The notes under the pieces were generated by a model. It searched no databases and was not told the origin of the DNA. It worked only from the letters and a program-made list of their open reading frames with translations. From Halorubellus sp. JP-L1 (GTDB taxonomy: Archaea; Halobacteriota; Halobacteria; Halobacteriales; Natrialbaceae): a stretch of DNA of 64,000 bases. The stretch lies in assembly GCF_011440375.1 (NCBI RefSeq), contig NZ_JAAOIR010000002.1, positions 434,001 through 498,000 on the forward strand, written 5' to 3'. The number at the start of each line of letters is the position of its first letter. Within the stretch, counting starts at the first letter, position 1. Positions 15,482 through 25,419 of the stretch are shown here, piece by piece. A program made the translations under genes and the position numbers.

Positions 15482-17725
15482 ATGAGCGCGCAGACACCAG
15501 TCCTCTACGTCCAGGGGGCCGACGACGCCACGCGACGGGCACTCGCCGAACGCGACGACCTCCTGGTGTACACCGTCGCCACCCAGTCCGAGGCCAGCGA
15601 CGTCCTCGGGTCCACGCGCGTCGACTGCATCGTCTGCCCGCACGAACGCACGGACGGCCCCACCGGCCGCCGCCTCCTCGAACGCCTCACCACCAGTCAC
15701 CCCGGCGTCCCCGCGATCCTCACGAGCCGCGACCCCGACGACGACCTCGCCGCCGCCGTCTCCGGCGGCGCCGCCACCGAGTACCTCCCGCTGTCGGTCT
15801 GGACGGACCCGACCGCGCGCCTCGGCGAACGCATCACCCACCACGCCGACGGCCGCATCGCGACACCCGACGACCAGACGCTCGGCGGCCTGCTCGCCAC
15901 CGCTCGTGAACTCATGACGACGCGCAAACCCGACGCCATCGCGAGCGTCGTCACGGACGCCGCCGTCGACATCCTCGCGTTCGAACGCGCGAGCGTCTGG
16001 CTCGTCGACGACGTCGCCACGCTCGACGCCGTCGCCGACGGCAACGACGGCAACGGCGGCAACGGCGCGCTCGTCCTCGCCGCCGCCCGCCCCACCGACC
16101 ACGACTGGCAGCGAACGTACGACCCCGGCGACGAACCCGTCGGGCGCGTCTTCGAGAGCGGCGAACCGACCGTCATCGAGCACGACGACGCCGCACTCAT
16201 GTTCTTCCCGCTCGGCGACCACGGCGTCCTCGCCGTCGGCGCCGACGGCGTCGACGCCATCACCGACGCCGACGTCCAGTTCGCCGAGATCCTCGCCGCG
16301 AACGCCGCCGCCGGCGTCGAGCGCGCCCGCCGCGAACAGACGCTCTCGCTCTACCGGACCGTCGTCGACAACGTCAGCGAGATGATGTACGTCCTCGACG
16401 ACACCGGGCACGTCGTCCTCGCCAGCGACGAGATCGTCGACGCCTCCGGCTACGACCGCTCCGCGGTCCTCGGCGCGCACGTCTCCACGTTCTTCCCGCC
16501 CGAGGACGTCGACCGCGGCACCGAACTCGTCGCCGAACTCGTCGCCGACGGCGACCCCGACGCCACCCGGACGTACCGCGCCGACGCCATCACGAAGGAC
16601 GGCGACGCCGTCCCCACCGAGGTCGAACTCTCGCTGCTCACCGACGACGACGGCACTTACCGGGGCACCATCGGCGCACTCCGAGACATCAGCGACCTCC
16701 TCGCCGCCGAAGCCGAACGCGACCGCTTCCGATCGCTGTTCGAGCACCTCCCCGACCCCGTCGTCGACTCGAGCTTCCGGGACGGCGAACCCGTCATCGA
16801 CTCCGTCAACCCCGCGTTCGAGCGCGTGTTCGGGCACGAAGAGGCCGACGTCGTCGGCACCCCAGTCAACGACGTGCTCGTCCCGAACCGGGACGACGTC
16901 GCCGACGAACTCGACGCGCACGCGCTCGCCGACGAGACCGTCAGCGCCGAACTCACGCGGGAGACCGCCGACGGCGACCGGCACTTCCTCTTCCGGGGCA
17001 TCCCCTACCACGTCGACGGCGACGACGTCCGCGCGTTCGGCATCTACACGGACATCACCGACCAGTACGACCGCGAACAGCACCTCCAGGTCCTGCACCG
17101 CGTCCTCCGACACAACCTCCGCACCGACATGGGCGTCGTCACCGGCTACCTCGACCAGCTCGCCGAGGACCTCGACGACCCGGACGCCATCGCGATCGTC
17201 GAGCACGTCACGGGCCGCGCCGAGGACGCCGCCGCGCTCGCCGACAAGGTCCACCAGCTAGAGCAAGTGATCCGAAAGGACTCCGCGTTCACGACGGAAC
17301 CGACGGACGTCGCCGCACACGTCCGGTCGCTCGCCGACCGCCTCGGCGACGCGTACCCCAACGCGACGATCACCACGAACGCGCCCGACGAACTCGTCGC
17401 GAACGCCGACGAACGCCTCGGCCTCGCCGTCGAGAACCTCGTCGAGAACGCCGTCGAGCACGCCCAGCGACCCGACCCCGTGGTCGAGTTGACGGTCGAA
17501 GCCGTCGACGACGCCGTCCGGATCCGCGTCGCCGACAACGGCCCCGGCATCCCCGACCACGAACGCGACCTCCTCACGGGCGACCGCGACGTCTCCCGCG
17601 TCGAACACGGCGACGGCCTCGGCCTCCGGGTCGTCTCGTGGGTGGCGCGGTCGCTCGGCGGCGACGTGTCGTTCGGCGACCCCGAAGCGGGGAGCGAGGT
17701 CGTCCTCGAACTCCGCACCCCGTGA
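15482..17725 (+). CDS. multi-domain sensor histidine kinase (degenerate receiver-GAF-PAS-PAS-HK)
   Basis: A 747-residue cytoplasmic sensor kinase with no membrane segments. Order: receiver-like domain (about 5-115) in which the phospho-acceptor site reads 'VDCIVCPHE', so the expected Asp is Pro; GAF domain (about 135-285); PAS (about 292-415); PAS (about 418-530); dimerisation helix 'LHRVLRHNLRTDM' with phospho-His544; and HATPase ('LVENAVEH', 'VADNGPGIPDHERDLL', 'GDGLGLRVV'). The signal probably binds GAF or PAS. No response regulator is adjacent. An Asn/Gly repeat lies near residue 182. Confidence 0.9.
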   Translation: MSAQTPVLYVQGADDATRRALAERDDLLVYTVATQSEASDVLGSTRVDCIVCPHERTDGPTGRRLLERLTTSHPGVPAILTSRDPDDDLAAAVSGGAATEYLPLSVWTDPTARLGERITHHADGRIATPDDQTLGGLLATARELMTTRKPDAIASVVTDAAVDILAFERASVWLVDDVATLDAVADGNDGNGGNGALVLAAARPTDHDWQRTYDPGDEPVGRVFESGEPTVIEHDDAALMFFPLGDHGVLAVGADGVDAITDADVQFAEILAANAAAGVERARREQTLSLYRTVVDNVSEMMYVLDDTGHVVLASDEIVDASGYDRSAVLGAHVSTFFPPEDVDRGTELVAELVADGDPDATRTYRADAITKDGDAVPTEVELSLLTDDDGTYRGTIGALRDISDLLAAEAERDRFRSLFEHLPDPVVDSSFRDGEPVIDSVNPAFERVFGHEEADVVGTPVNDVLVPNRDDVADELDAHALADETVSAELTRETADGDRHFLFRGIPYHVDGDDVRAFGIYTDITDQYDREQHLQVLHRVLRHNLRTDMGVVTGYLDQLAEDLDDPDAIAIVEHVTGRAEDAAALADKVHQLEQVIRKDSAFTTEPTDVAAHVRSLADRLGDAYPNATITTNAPDELVANADERLGLAVENLVENAVEHAQRPDPVVELTVEAVDDAVRIRVADNGPGIPDHERDLLTGDRDVSRVEHGDGLGLRVVSWVARSLGGDVSFGDPEAGSEVVLELRTP

Positions 17726-17788
17726 CGAGCCCCGAAATCTGGGGTGCTCTCTCGCGACGTGGCGACGCCGTCGCGCGACGGCGGGACG

Positions 17789-18373
17789 CTAGTTCCCCTG
17801 GATGGCGTCGATGACCATCGCCGCCGCGATGATCGGCTCCTTGGGCACCGTACTCGCGTCGTCGATCGTGATCTCGTAGCGGTCCTTCAGCGAGAACTGG
17901 CCGTCGATGTTCCCGACGTGGTTCCCGTCCAGGTCCGTGATCTCGTACTTGTGCGGGATCCAGCCGCCGAACGGCACGATGTTCCGCGCGAGCGTGACGA
18001 GTGCGCCCCGCGAGTTGATCTCCGCGATCTTCGCTTCCGTCCGCGCGTCGCGGATCTTCCACGTGTCCTGGAGGATCGAGTAGTCGTTGTCGAGGATGAC
18101 GAGGTCCTCGCCGGTCTGGGAGTCCGTCAGGACGTAGTTCCCGGCGACGTCGATGATGCCGCCGGCCTTCACTTCGAACACCTCGTTCCCGTCCGCGTCG
18201 ACGAACGGGAACTCCTCCTTCATCTTCAGCATCTTCTGCTTCCCGCGAATGACGACGTTCCCTGCCGCGTCCATCGCCTTGTACTTGTTCCGAACGAGCG
18301 CCTGCTCGACCGTGTACGTGTCGTCGGTCAGGTCCAATCCCTTGATGTCGTAGTTTCGATCCGTCTGCGCCAT
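17789..18373 (-). CDS. LURP-one-related (Tubby-like fold) protein
   Basis: A 194-residue beta-barrel protein of the LURP-one/Tubby C-terminal group. Typical strands: 'VRNKYKAMDAAGNVVIRGKQ', 'LKMKEEFPFVDADGNEVFEV', 'IDVAGNYVLTDSQTGEDLVI', and the buried-helix end 'EPIIAAAMVIDAIQGN'. Members bind lipids or act as scaffolds; the role in archaea is unknown. A TATA-like box (forward 'gaaataaa', about 18395-18402) is 25 nt upstream of the start. Confidence 0.85.
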   Translation of the reverse strand: MAQTDRNYDIKGLDLTDDTYTVEQALVRNKYKAMDAAGNVVIRGKQKMLKMKEEFPFVDADGNEVFEVKAGGIIDVAGNYVLTDSQTGEDLVILDNDYSILQDTWKIRDARTEAKIAEINSRGALVTLARNIVPFGGWIPHKYEITDLDGNHVGNIDGQFSLKDRYEITIDDASTVPKEPIIAAAMVIDAIQGN

Positions 18374-18440
18374 ACGGTACGCTCAGCGCTCTCCGAAATA
18401 AAACCACCTGCTCTCGAATCCCCCGTACCGAGTGGACGAG

Positions 18441-21281
18441 TTACTCGCTCTCGCCGCCATCACCTCCAGTACCGCCGCCGTTTCCGTTGCCGTCACCGTT
18501 CCCGTTGGCGCCGTTTCCGTTGCCGTCACCGTTCCCGTTGGGGCCGTTTCCGTTCCCGCCGCCGTTCCCGTCACCGCTCCCGCCGTCGTCGTCGTGCATG
18601 AGGACGGTGAGGGTGTCGAGGGCGGGCATCACCTCGCTCCGGTAGAACCGGAGGGTCTTGTACTCGAAGTCGACGAAGTCCTCGAGCTGGTCGGCGTAGT
18701 GTTCGTCGCGGGTGCCGTCGGGAGCGACGTACCCGGAGTTCCCCGGCGGGAGCACGTTCTCCGCTCGGAACTTGCCCGACCCGCCGCTGCCGCCGTCGCC
18801 GCCGCAGCGCACGAAGTGGTTCTCGGTCCCGCGGTTCAGGAACGGCATGTCGCCCGCGTCGCCGACGCCGATCGGGACGCCGAACAGCGAGAGGTTGTTC
18901 AGCGGTTCGACCTGCGCGGACGCTCGCCACTGCGAGACGTCCGACGTCTCGTACTCGGACTCCAGCTCCGACACCGCCTCCGAGAACGCCGCGCGGAACA
19001 CGGCGTCGCGGCCGGCCGGCGAGTCGTCTGTCTCCATCGCGAAGTAATCCCGCGCGGGTGGCAACGCGACCTCGTCCGCGTGCAGCGCCCGCATGAACAG
19101 CGGCCGCCCATAGCGGTAGTCGAAGAAGGTGCCCCGGGCCGGGTCGAACACCGGCCCGAACGCCGGCCGGAACGTCTTCTCCAGCACCTTCGGCCACACC
19201 GCGTCGAACACCGTGTACCCGACCGGGTAGTCGCCGAGGTGGTCCTCGCCGTCGCCCTGCCGGAAGTCGTTCCACGACGCGAGCGCGTCCGCCGCCGCCT
19301 GCTCCGTGTCCGAGAGGTCCGCGTCCGAGAGCGCGTCCACGAGCGGTTCCTTGTACCGGATCGCTCGCAGGTCGACGAACGCGATGTCGTACACGACGTC
19401 CTTCAGGAAGTCGTACGAGACCGCACCGTCCGCGTCCAGGCGATGCTCGACGAGGTTGATGATCCGCTGGACGCGGTGGTCGGTCCCCCACGCGTAACTC
19501 AGGTCGCCGTTGTCCCACGCCGGCGCGGGCTTGTTGTTCCACTGCGCGACGTACCCCGTCGAGGGATTGACGACGAACGGAACCTCGCCGTCGACCGCCC
19601 GCAGGTAGTCGTCCTCGGTCAACTCGTACTGGGTGCCGTCCGCTGGCAGCCGCGTGTCCCACGACACCGACTCGTTGTCCGGGTATCGACCGCCGTGGAC
19701 GTACGCGACGTCGCCGTCGGCGCCCGCCCACATGAAGTTCAGCGAGTAGTCGCAGACCTGCGCTCGCTCGACGAACTCCTCGGCGTCGCTCGCGAACTGG
19801 GACCCGTAGAACGCCTTGAACGAGTTCATGTCGAGGCCCTCGTAGCTCCGCGTGACCGCCACCGCCTCCCCCGTCTCGGCGTCCGCCGACGGGGGTTGCC
19901 AGTCCGCGACGTACCCGTGGCGCGTCCGCCGGATCGTCTGCTCGACGTCCTCGCCGCCCTTCACGGAGATCGTCTCCGTCGTCGACTCCACGGGCAGCCA
20001 CTCGCCCTGGAAGTCGTACTCCCAGTCGTGGTCGGCCCCGTCCGGGGCCGCCCGGATCGTCTCGACGAACGTCTGCAGGCTGTTGTCGATCCCGGCGGTG
20101 CTCGTGAGCGCGCCGTCGCCGTTGTGCCCGAACATCACGAACGGGTAGCCCGCGACCGTGATGCCCGTGACGTCGAAGTCCGCGCCGTGCAGGCCGACCT
20201 CGTGCATCACGGACGGCGACGAGAACCCCATCTGCGGGCCGCCCATGAGGAGCGCGTCGCCGCTCTCGGTCTGCTCGCCCTGGACGGCGAGCGCGTTGCT
20301 CCCGAGCTTGATCGGGAGCCCGAGTTGGTCCAGTCCGCTCGCGAGCGTCCGCCAGTGCTCGAGCTGGCTCTCGTGCGCGCTCGCGGCGTCCGCGGGCAGC
20401 CGGTGCTCGCCGCCCGTCATCCGGTTCGAGGGAGCGTGGCGGACGCCCGGCGTCGACCGCGCCGTCGCACCCGCGGTCGTGGCGTCGTCGTCCCCGCCGT
20501 CGTCGCTCCCGCCGGCGTCCGAGTCGCCCGCGGGCGTGAACGGCGGCACGTACCCCTCGGTCTGTGGTTCGCCCGACGTCGGCGCGCCAGGGTCCTCGCC
20601 CCACTGGATGTCCTCGAACAGCTCCATCGCAGTCTCGTCGTCGTTCGACGACCGAAGCGACTCGAGGAGCGACGCACCGAACGTCTCCAGCTGGAACCCG
20701 CTGAAGTACGCCATCGACGCGACGAACACGCCCGCGACGTCCTCGCGGTCCCACGGCTCGGGCTCGAAGTCGTTCTCGATGAATCCGCGGTGGAACTCCC
20801 GCTCGCCGCCCCGTACGGTCTGCACGTACTGATTGATGCCGTCCGCGAACGCCTCCAGGACCGCGCGGTGCTCGTCGTCCAACTGGGTCTCGATCTGCTC
20901 GGAGACGTCGGTCCCCGACCGGTTCAGGCGCGCCGCGCGGTCAAACGCGACCCAGTTCGGTCCGTCTTCGTCCTCGGCCGTCGCACCGGGCCCGAGCACC
21001 TCCGAGACCGTGCCGTGGTAGAACCGCCGGTACATCTCGAGCTGGAACAGTCGGTCCTCGGCGGCCGCGTACCCGTACCCGTAGAACACGGGCGGTCTCG
21101 AGTCCGCTCCTGGTGCGTACACGTGCGGGACGCCGTTCTCGTCCCGGCGGACCTGGACGGTCGTGCGGTGGCCGTCGCGTTCGTACGCGAGCGTCACCTC
21201 GGCGGTCGTCGCGACGCCGACGGCGCCAGCACTCGCTTTGAGGAAGCTACGTCGCGTCGTCCCGTTGTCTTGGTATGTCAT
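18441..21281 (-). CDS. Tat-exported penicillin acylase family Ntn-hydrolase
   Basis: A 946-residue precursor. Residues 9-20 form a Tat motif (RRSFLKASAGA). The alpha region spans about 35-320. The predicted autocatalytic cut is before Ser328 in 'KLGSNALAVQG', which would become the beta-chain nucleophile; 'GDALLMGGPQMGFSSP' is the beta-chain motif. The family hydrolyses amides: penicillins, acyl-homoserine lactones or aculeacin-like lipids. Two acidic inserts lie near 250-275 and the C terminus is a Gly/Asn/Asp repeat. Unusually long. The promoter overlaps a perfect palindrome at 21310-21321. Confidence 0.92.
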   Translation of the reverse strand: MTYQDNGTTRRSFLKASAGAVGVATTAEVTLAYERDGHRTTVQVRRDENGVPHVYAPGADSRPPVFYGYGYAAAEDRLFQLEMYRRFYHGTVSEVLGPGATAEDEDGPNWVAFDRAARLNRSGTDVSEQIETQLDDEHRAVLEAFADGINQYVQTVRGGEREFHRGFIENDFEPEPWDREDVAGVFVASMAYFSGFQLETFGASLLESLRSSNDDETAMELFEDIQWGEDPGAPTSGEPQTEGYVPPFTPAGDSDAGGSDDGGDDDATTAGATARSTPGVRHAPSNRMTGGEHRLPADAASAHESQLEHWRTLASGLDQLGLPIKLGSNALAVQGEQTESGDALLMGGPQMGFSSPSVMHEVGLHGADFDVTGITVAGYPFVMFGHNGDGALTSTAGIDNSLQTFVETIRAAPDGADHDWEYDFQGEWLPVESTTETISVKGGEDVEQTIRRTRHGYVADWQPPSADAETGEAVAVTRSYEGLDMNSFKAFYGSQFASDAEEFVERAQVCDYSLNFMWAGADGDVAYVHGGRYPDNESVSWDTRLPADGTQYELTEDDYLRAVDGEVPFVVNPSTGYVAQWNNKPAPAWDNGDLSYAWGTDHRVQRIINLVEHRLDADGAVSYDFLKDVVYDIAFVDLRAIRYKEPLVDALSDADLSDTEQAAADALASWNDFRQGDGEDHLGDYPVGYTVFDAVWPKVLEKTFRPAFGPVFDPARGTFFDYRYGRPLFMRALHADEVALPPARDYFAMETDDSPAGRDAVFRAAFSEAVSELESEYETSDVSQWRASAQVEPLNNLSLFGVPIGVGDAGDMPFLNRGTENHFVRCGGDGGSGGSGKFRAENVLPPGNSGYVAPDGTRDEHYADQLEDFVDFEYKTLRFYRSEVMPALDTLTVLMHDDDGGSGDGNGGGNGNGPNGNGDGNGNGANGNGDGNGNGGGTGGDGGESE
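18481..18546 (-). repeat. 33-nt in-frame tandem repeat, Gly/Asn-rich tail
   Basis: Two copies of a 33-nt unit (18481-18513, 18514-18546), one base apart, plus a truncated third. They encode the low-complexity GNGDGNGNGAN tail of the penicillin acylase-family protein. Confidence 0.85.
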
Positions 21282-21309
21282 AGCACAACGTCACCGGCTT
21301 CGGCCACAA

Positions 21310-21321
21310 GGTATTAATACC
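21310..21321 (-). promoter_or_regulatory. perfect palindrome in promoter of the penicillin acylase-family gene
   Basis: 'ggtattaatacc' is a perfect 12-nt palindrome centred 34 nt before the ATG at 21281, with the TATA-like 'tattaata' inside it. It could be both promoter core and operator, letting a dimeric regulator block TBP. It could also be a chance AT-rich promoter. Confidence 0.45.
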
Positions 21322-21516
21322 TAATCGAACCGGAATCGATCCGATCGGGTCGGCGACGGACTCTCCCACGGATTCTGCCGCACCGCAGAGGCGTCTCGCG
21401 ACCCACTCGAACCAGGCGGTCGGAAGTCCATCAGACCGTCCTGTCGACCGGGTGAGAGGCCCACCGACCGTCCGCAACCGACAACCCTTCACGGGTCGGG
21501 CCACTGGCTACGTGCA

Positions 21517-24500
21517 ATGACAAAGGAGTACATCGAGGTCCGCGGCGCGGAAGAACACAACCTCAAGGACATCGATGTGGAGATCCCCCGCGAGAAGTTC
21601 AACGTCGTCACCGGCCTCTCCGGGTCCGGGAAGTCCTCCCTCGCGTTCGAGACCGTCTACGCCGAGGGCCAGCGACGCTACATCGAGTCGCTGTCCGCGT
21701 ACGCGCGGAACTTCCTCGGCCAGATGGACAAACCCCAGGTCGAGACCGTCGAAGGACTCTCCCCCGCCATCAGCATCGACCAGAAAGCCGCCGCGAACAA
21801 CCCGCGGTCGACCGTCGGAACCGTCACCGAACTCCACGACTACCTCCGCCTGCTGTACGCTCGCGTCGGCACCCCGCACTGTCCCGAGTGCGGGCGCGAG
21901 GTCGGCGAACAGTCCGCCCAGCAGATGGTCTCGCGCATCATGGAACTCCCCGAAGGCACGAAAGCCAAACTGTGTGCCCCCGTCGTCCGCGACCAGAAGG
22001 GCGCGTTCGAGGACGAGTTCGACCGCCTCGTCGCCGACGGCTACGCCAGGGTCGAGGTCGACGGCGAGTCCTACGACCTGACGACCGAGCGCCCGGAGCT
22101 CGACGAGAACTACGACCACACGATCGACGTCGTCGTCGACCGCATCAAGGTCAGCGCGGAGACGCGAGCGCGCATCACGGACTCCGTCGAGACCGTCCTC
22201 GAGGAGGCCGACGGCGTCGTGAAGGTCGTCGTCCCCGACCCGCCCGAAGGCGCCGCTGAAGCCCTGGGCGGGTCCGCCGCCCGATCGACGGGCGCACTCG
22301 GCGACGCAGACGCGGATGCGGACGCGGACGCCGAGGACACCACCGACGACCGCCTCGTCGTCGAACTCAGCGAAGCGCTCGCGTGCACGCACTGCGGGAT
22401 CGACATCCCCGAGATCGAGACGCGGTCGTTCTCGTTCAACTCCCCGCACGGCGCGTGCCCCGAGTGCGAGGGCATCGGCGAGACGAAGGAGGTCAGCGAG
22501 GCCCTCGTCGTCGTCGACGAGAGCAAACCCCTGAAGCACGTGTTCGAGGCGTGGAGTTACAACCGGTCGTACTACCAGACGCGTCTGGACGCCGTCGCCG
22601 CGCACTTCGACGTCTCCCTCGACACGCCGTTCGAGGACCTCAGCGAGCACGTCCAGCAGGCGTTCCTCTACGGGACGACCGAAGAGGTCGTGTTCAAGCG
22701 TCAGACGAAGAACGGCACTCGTCGGAAGGAGAAGCGCTTCGAGGGCGTCATCCCGAACCTCCAGCGTCGACACGTCGAGACGGACTCCGAGTCCACTCGC
22801 GACCACATCGAGAAGTACATGAGCGTCACCGAGTGCCCGGCGTGCGACGGCACGCGCCTGAAGCCCGCGAGCCGAGCCGTCCTCGTCGACGGTACCAGCA
22901 TCACCGCGGTGAATCGACTGAGCATCGGCGACGCGCTCGCGCACTTCGAGGGCGTCGAAGCCAACCTGGACGAACGCGAGACGAAGATCGCCGAGGAGAT
23001 CCTCAAGGAGATCCGCGCGCGCCTCGGGTTCATGACCGAAGTCGGTCTGGAGTACCTCACGCTCGACAGGGAGGCCGCGACGCTCTCCGGCGGGGAGTCC
23101 CAGCGCATCCGGCTCGCGACCCAGATCGGGAGCGGTCTCGTCGGCGTGCTGTACGTGCTCGACGAACCGAGCATCGGCCTCCACCAGCGCGACAACGACC
23201 GCCTCCTGAACACGCTCGAGGAACTCCGGGACCTCGGGAACACGCTCATCGTCGTCGAGCACGACGAGGAGACGATGCGGCGCGCGGACGAAGTCATCGA
23301 CATGGGGCCCGGCCCCGGCAAGCGCGGCGGCGAAGTCGTCGCGCAGGGCGACGTCGACGACCTCGTCGCGACCGACGGATCGGTCACGGGCGAGTTCCTC
23401 TCCGGCGCGAAGCAGATCCCGGTCCCCGCGCAGCGACGGACCGCGGAGTCGCTACTCACTATCGAGGGCGCACGCCAACACAACCTCAAAGACCTGGACG
23501 TCGACATCCCGCTCGGGTCCTTTTCCGCCATCACGGGCGTCTCCGGGTCCGGGAAGTCGACGCTCATGCACGACGTCCTCTACAAGGGCCTGGCACGGCG
23601 GATGAACGACAACACGTCCGTGAACCCCGGCGAGCACGACGACATCACCGGCATCGAGGACGTCGAGACCGTGCGCCTCATCGACCAGAGCCCGATCGGG
23701 CGAACGCCCCGGTCGAACCCGGCGACGTACACGGGCGTGTTCGACTACATCCGCGAGCTGTTCGCGGAGACGAGCCTCTCCAAGCAACGCGGCTACGAGA
23801 AGGGTCGGTTCTCGTTCAACGTCAAGGGCGGTCGCTGCGAGGAGTGCGGCGGCCAGGGCACCGTGAAGATCGAGATGAACTTCCTGAGCGACGTCTACGT
23901 GCCCTGCGAGGACTGCGACGGCGCGCGGTACAACGACGCGACGCTCGACGTGACGTACAAGGACGCGACGATCGCAGACGTCCTCGACATGAGCGTCGAC
24001 GAGGCCCACGACTTCTTCGAGTCGTCCTCGCGCCTCCGTCGTCGCCTGAAGCTCCTCAAGGACGTCGGCCTCGGCTACATGCGTCTCGGGCAGCCGTCGA
24101 CGACGCTCTCGGGCGGGGAAGCCCAGCGCATCAAGCTCGCGGAGGAACTCGGGAAGAAGGACTCCGGGAACACCCTCTACCTGCTCGACGAGCCGACGAC
24201 TGGCCTGCACTCGGCGGACGAGAAGAAGCTGATCGACGTCCTGCATCGGCTCGTCGACAACGACAACACGGTCGTCGTGATCGAGCACGAGCTCGACCTG
24301 GTGAAGAACGCGGACCACGTGATCGACTTGGGTCCGGAGGGCGGCGAGAACGGCGGCGACCTCGTCGCCGAGGGCACGCCGGAGGAGCTGGCGCGCACCG
24401 ACGAGTCCCACACCGGCCGGTACCTCCGGGATCTCCTGCCGGCGGTCGACGAGGAGGGGCCGCGCGGCGAACGCGTGGAACCGGAGACGCGCGACATGGA

Positions 24501-24546
24501 GCACGCCGACGAGGAGGTCGAGGCGGCGCCGGCGACCGACGACTGA
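21517..24546 (+). CDS. uvrA: excinuclease ABC subunit A, UvrA
   Basis: A 1009-residue UvrA, the damage-sensing ATPase of nucleotide excision repair. First Walker A 'GLSGSGKS' at 33-40; zinc modules starting near Cys122 ('CPECGREVG') and at 'CTHCG...CPECEG'; first signature LSGGESQRI; second Walker A 'GVSGSGKS' from residue 674; C-terminal zinc finger '[10 protein letters not shown]...CEDCDG'; second signature [11 protein letters not shown]. An Asp/Ala insert (DADADADA, about 263-275) is extra compared with bacterial UvrA. uvrB and uvrC are not in the window. Confidence 0.97.
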   Translation: MTKEYIEVRGAEEHNLKDIDVEIPREKFNVVTGLSGSGKSSLAFETVYAEGQRRYIESLSAYARNFLGQMDKPQVETVEGLSPAISIDQKAAANNPRSTVGTVTELHDYLRLLYARVGTPHCPECGREVGEQSAQQMVSRIMELPEGTKAKLCAPVVRDQKGAFEDEFDRLVADGYARVEVDGESYDLTTERPELDENYDHTIDVVVDRIKVSAETRARITDSVETVLEEADGVVKVVVPDPPEGAAEALGGSAARSTGALGDADADADADAEDTTDDRLVVELSEALACTHCGIDIPEIETRSFSFNSPHGACPECEGIGETKEVSEALVVVDESKPLKHVFEAWSYNRSYYQTRLDAVAAHFDVSLDTPFEDLSEHVQQAFLYGTTEEVVFKRQTKNGTRRKEKRFEGVIPNLQRRHVETDSESTRDHIEKYMSVTECPACDGTRLKPASRAVLVDGTSITAVNRLSIGDALAHFEGVEANLDERETKIAEEILKEIRARLGFMTEVGLEYLTLDREAATLSGGESQRIRLATQIGSGLVGVLYVLDEPSIGLHQRDNDRLLNTLEELRDLGNTLIVVEHDEETMRRADEVIDMGPGPGKRGGEVVAQGDVDDLVATDGSVTGEFLSGAKQIPVPAQRRTAESLLTIEGARQHNLKDLDVDIPLGSFSAITGVSGSGKSTLMHDVLYKGLARRMNDNTSVNPGEHDDITGIEDVETVRLIDQSPIGRTPRSNPATYTGVFDYIRELFAETSLSKQRGYEKGRFSFNVKGGRCEECGGQGTVKIEMNFLSDVYVPCEDCDGARYNDATLDVTYKDATIADVLDMSVDEAHDFFESSSRLRRRLKLLKDVGLGYMRLGQPSTTLSGGEAQRIKLAEELGKKDSGNTLYLLDEPTTGLHSADEKKLIDVLHRLVDNDNTVVVIEHELDLVKNADHVIDLGPEGGENGGDLVAEGTPEELARTDESHTGRYLRDLLPAVDEEGPRGERVEPETRDMEHADEEVEAAPATDD

Positions 24547-24885
24547 GTCGCTCGCGAGCGGGTCGCTTTTGGGAGTCCTGGGTGGCGAGCAGGCGACGCT
24601 GTGGGGTCCCGGCGGGTGCGTCGCGCTCCCGTCTTGGCCACGCCGGGGTGGGTGGTCAGTACACGGCGGTCGTGGCCGCGGCTTCCGGCTTGAATGAATG
24701 GGTCGCCTATGGGGTGTCGTGGGCGCCGTCGGCTGGTTTGGTTGTCGGGCCTGTCCTCTCTCGTCGTCTTCTGCCATCGACTGGCCCTCCTCGGAAATTT
24801 TAATTCCAAAGATTCTGGGACTATATCAAGTTGGTGTGCGTCTGATCGAACGTACGGGGGGATTCGATCGCCCGGAGAACGGATC
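24547..24885 (+). other. 339-bp intergenic region between uvrA and the pilin gene
   Basis: No gene seen. Just after uvrA there is a short palindrome 'cgctcgcgagcg' followed by TTTT, which might end transcription. The last 100 bases are AT-rich and hold two TATA-like candidates ('attttaat' near 24798 and 'ctatatca' near 24821). A GGAG lies eight bases before the pilin ATG at 24886, one of few Shine-Dalgarno-like sites in the window. Confidence 0.5.
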
Positions 24886-25362
24886 ATGCAACTCTGGAAC
24901 CTGCTCGCGGACGACGACGCGGTATCGCCGGTCATCGGCGTGGTACTGATGGTAGGAATTACCGTGGCGCTCGCGGCCGTCATCGGCATCTTCGTTCTGG
25001 GGGTGGACACGACGACGTCGCCGCCGGACGCCGAACTCCGGTACGTCGCCGACGAGGGCAGCGCGGACGGCTGGGGTAACGACGCGGACGAACGGTTCGT
25101 CATCCAGCACGACGGCGGCGAGGACATCGACACGGATCGCGTGACCGTCCAGTACGCGGGCAGTCCGCCGTCTGGGTACGGGTGGATGACGTCGAACCCT
25201 CCCGGCGACGTCTGGCAGCCCGGCGAGAAGTGGGTGCTCGGGGTCGCCACCGGTGAGAGCAGCAACTTCGATGACAACGAGCAGGTGCTCGTGCTGTGGA
25301 ACTCGCCACAGGGCTCGAGTACGCAGATACTCGCGAACGGCGACCTCCCCGAACGCTCCTGA
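24886..25362 (+). CDS. type IV pilin-like protein (archaeal class III signal)
   Basis: A 158-residue secreted protein with the haloarchaeal pilin N terminus 'DDDAVSPVIGVVLMVGIT' followed by an uninterrupted hydrophobic helix (about 14-36). A PibD-type prepilin peptidase would cut before the AVSPVIG block, leaving the helix for pilus assembly. The soluble part is acidic, with 'DERFVIQHDGGEDIDTDRV' like the DUF1628 group of adhesion pilins. No assembly ATPase or membrane gene is nearby, so it would use machinery encoded elsewhere. Confidence 0.92.
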   Translation: MQLWNLLADDDAVSPVIGVVLMVGITVALAAVIGIFVLGVDTTTSPPDAELRYVADEGSADGWGNDADERFVIQHDGGEDIDTDRVTVQYAGSPPSGYGWMTSNPPGDVWQPGEKWVLGVATGESSNFDDNEQVLVLWNSPQGSSTQILANGDLPERS

Positions 25363-25419
25363 CATCGCGGAGACGGATTCGGCGCGGCGCTTATCCGGTC
25401 GCGAGGCGTGCGTCGTGGT

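Noticed and set aside
14858-17254. An open reverse-strand frame of nearly 800 codons across the histidine kinase gene
   Set aside because: Only its last 149 codons (UspA) are real. The rest mirrors the kinase, is Val/Gly/Asp-rich and has no family motifs; long antisense frames are common at this GC content.
18432-21317. A forward frame of 961 codons over the penicillin acylase gene
   Set aside because: Antisense shadow, Arg/Val/His-rich, no recognisable domain.
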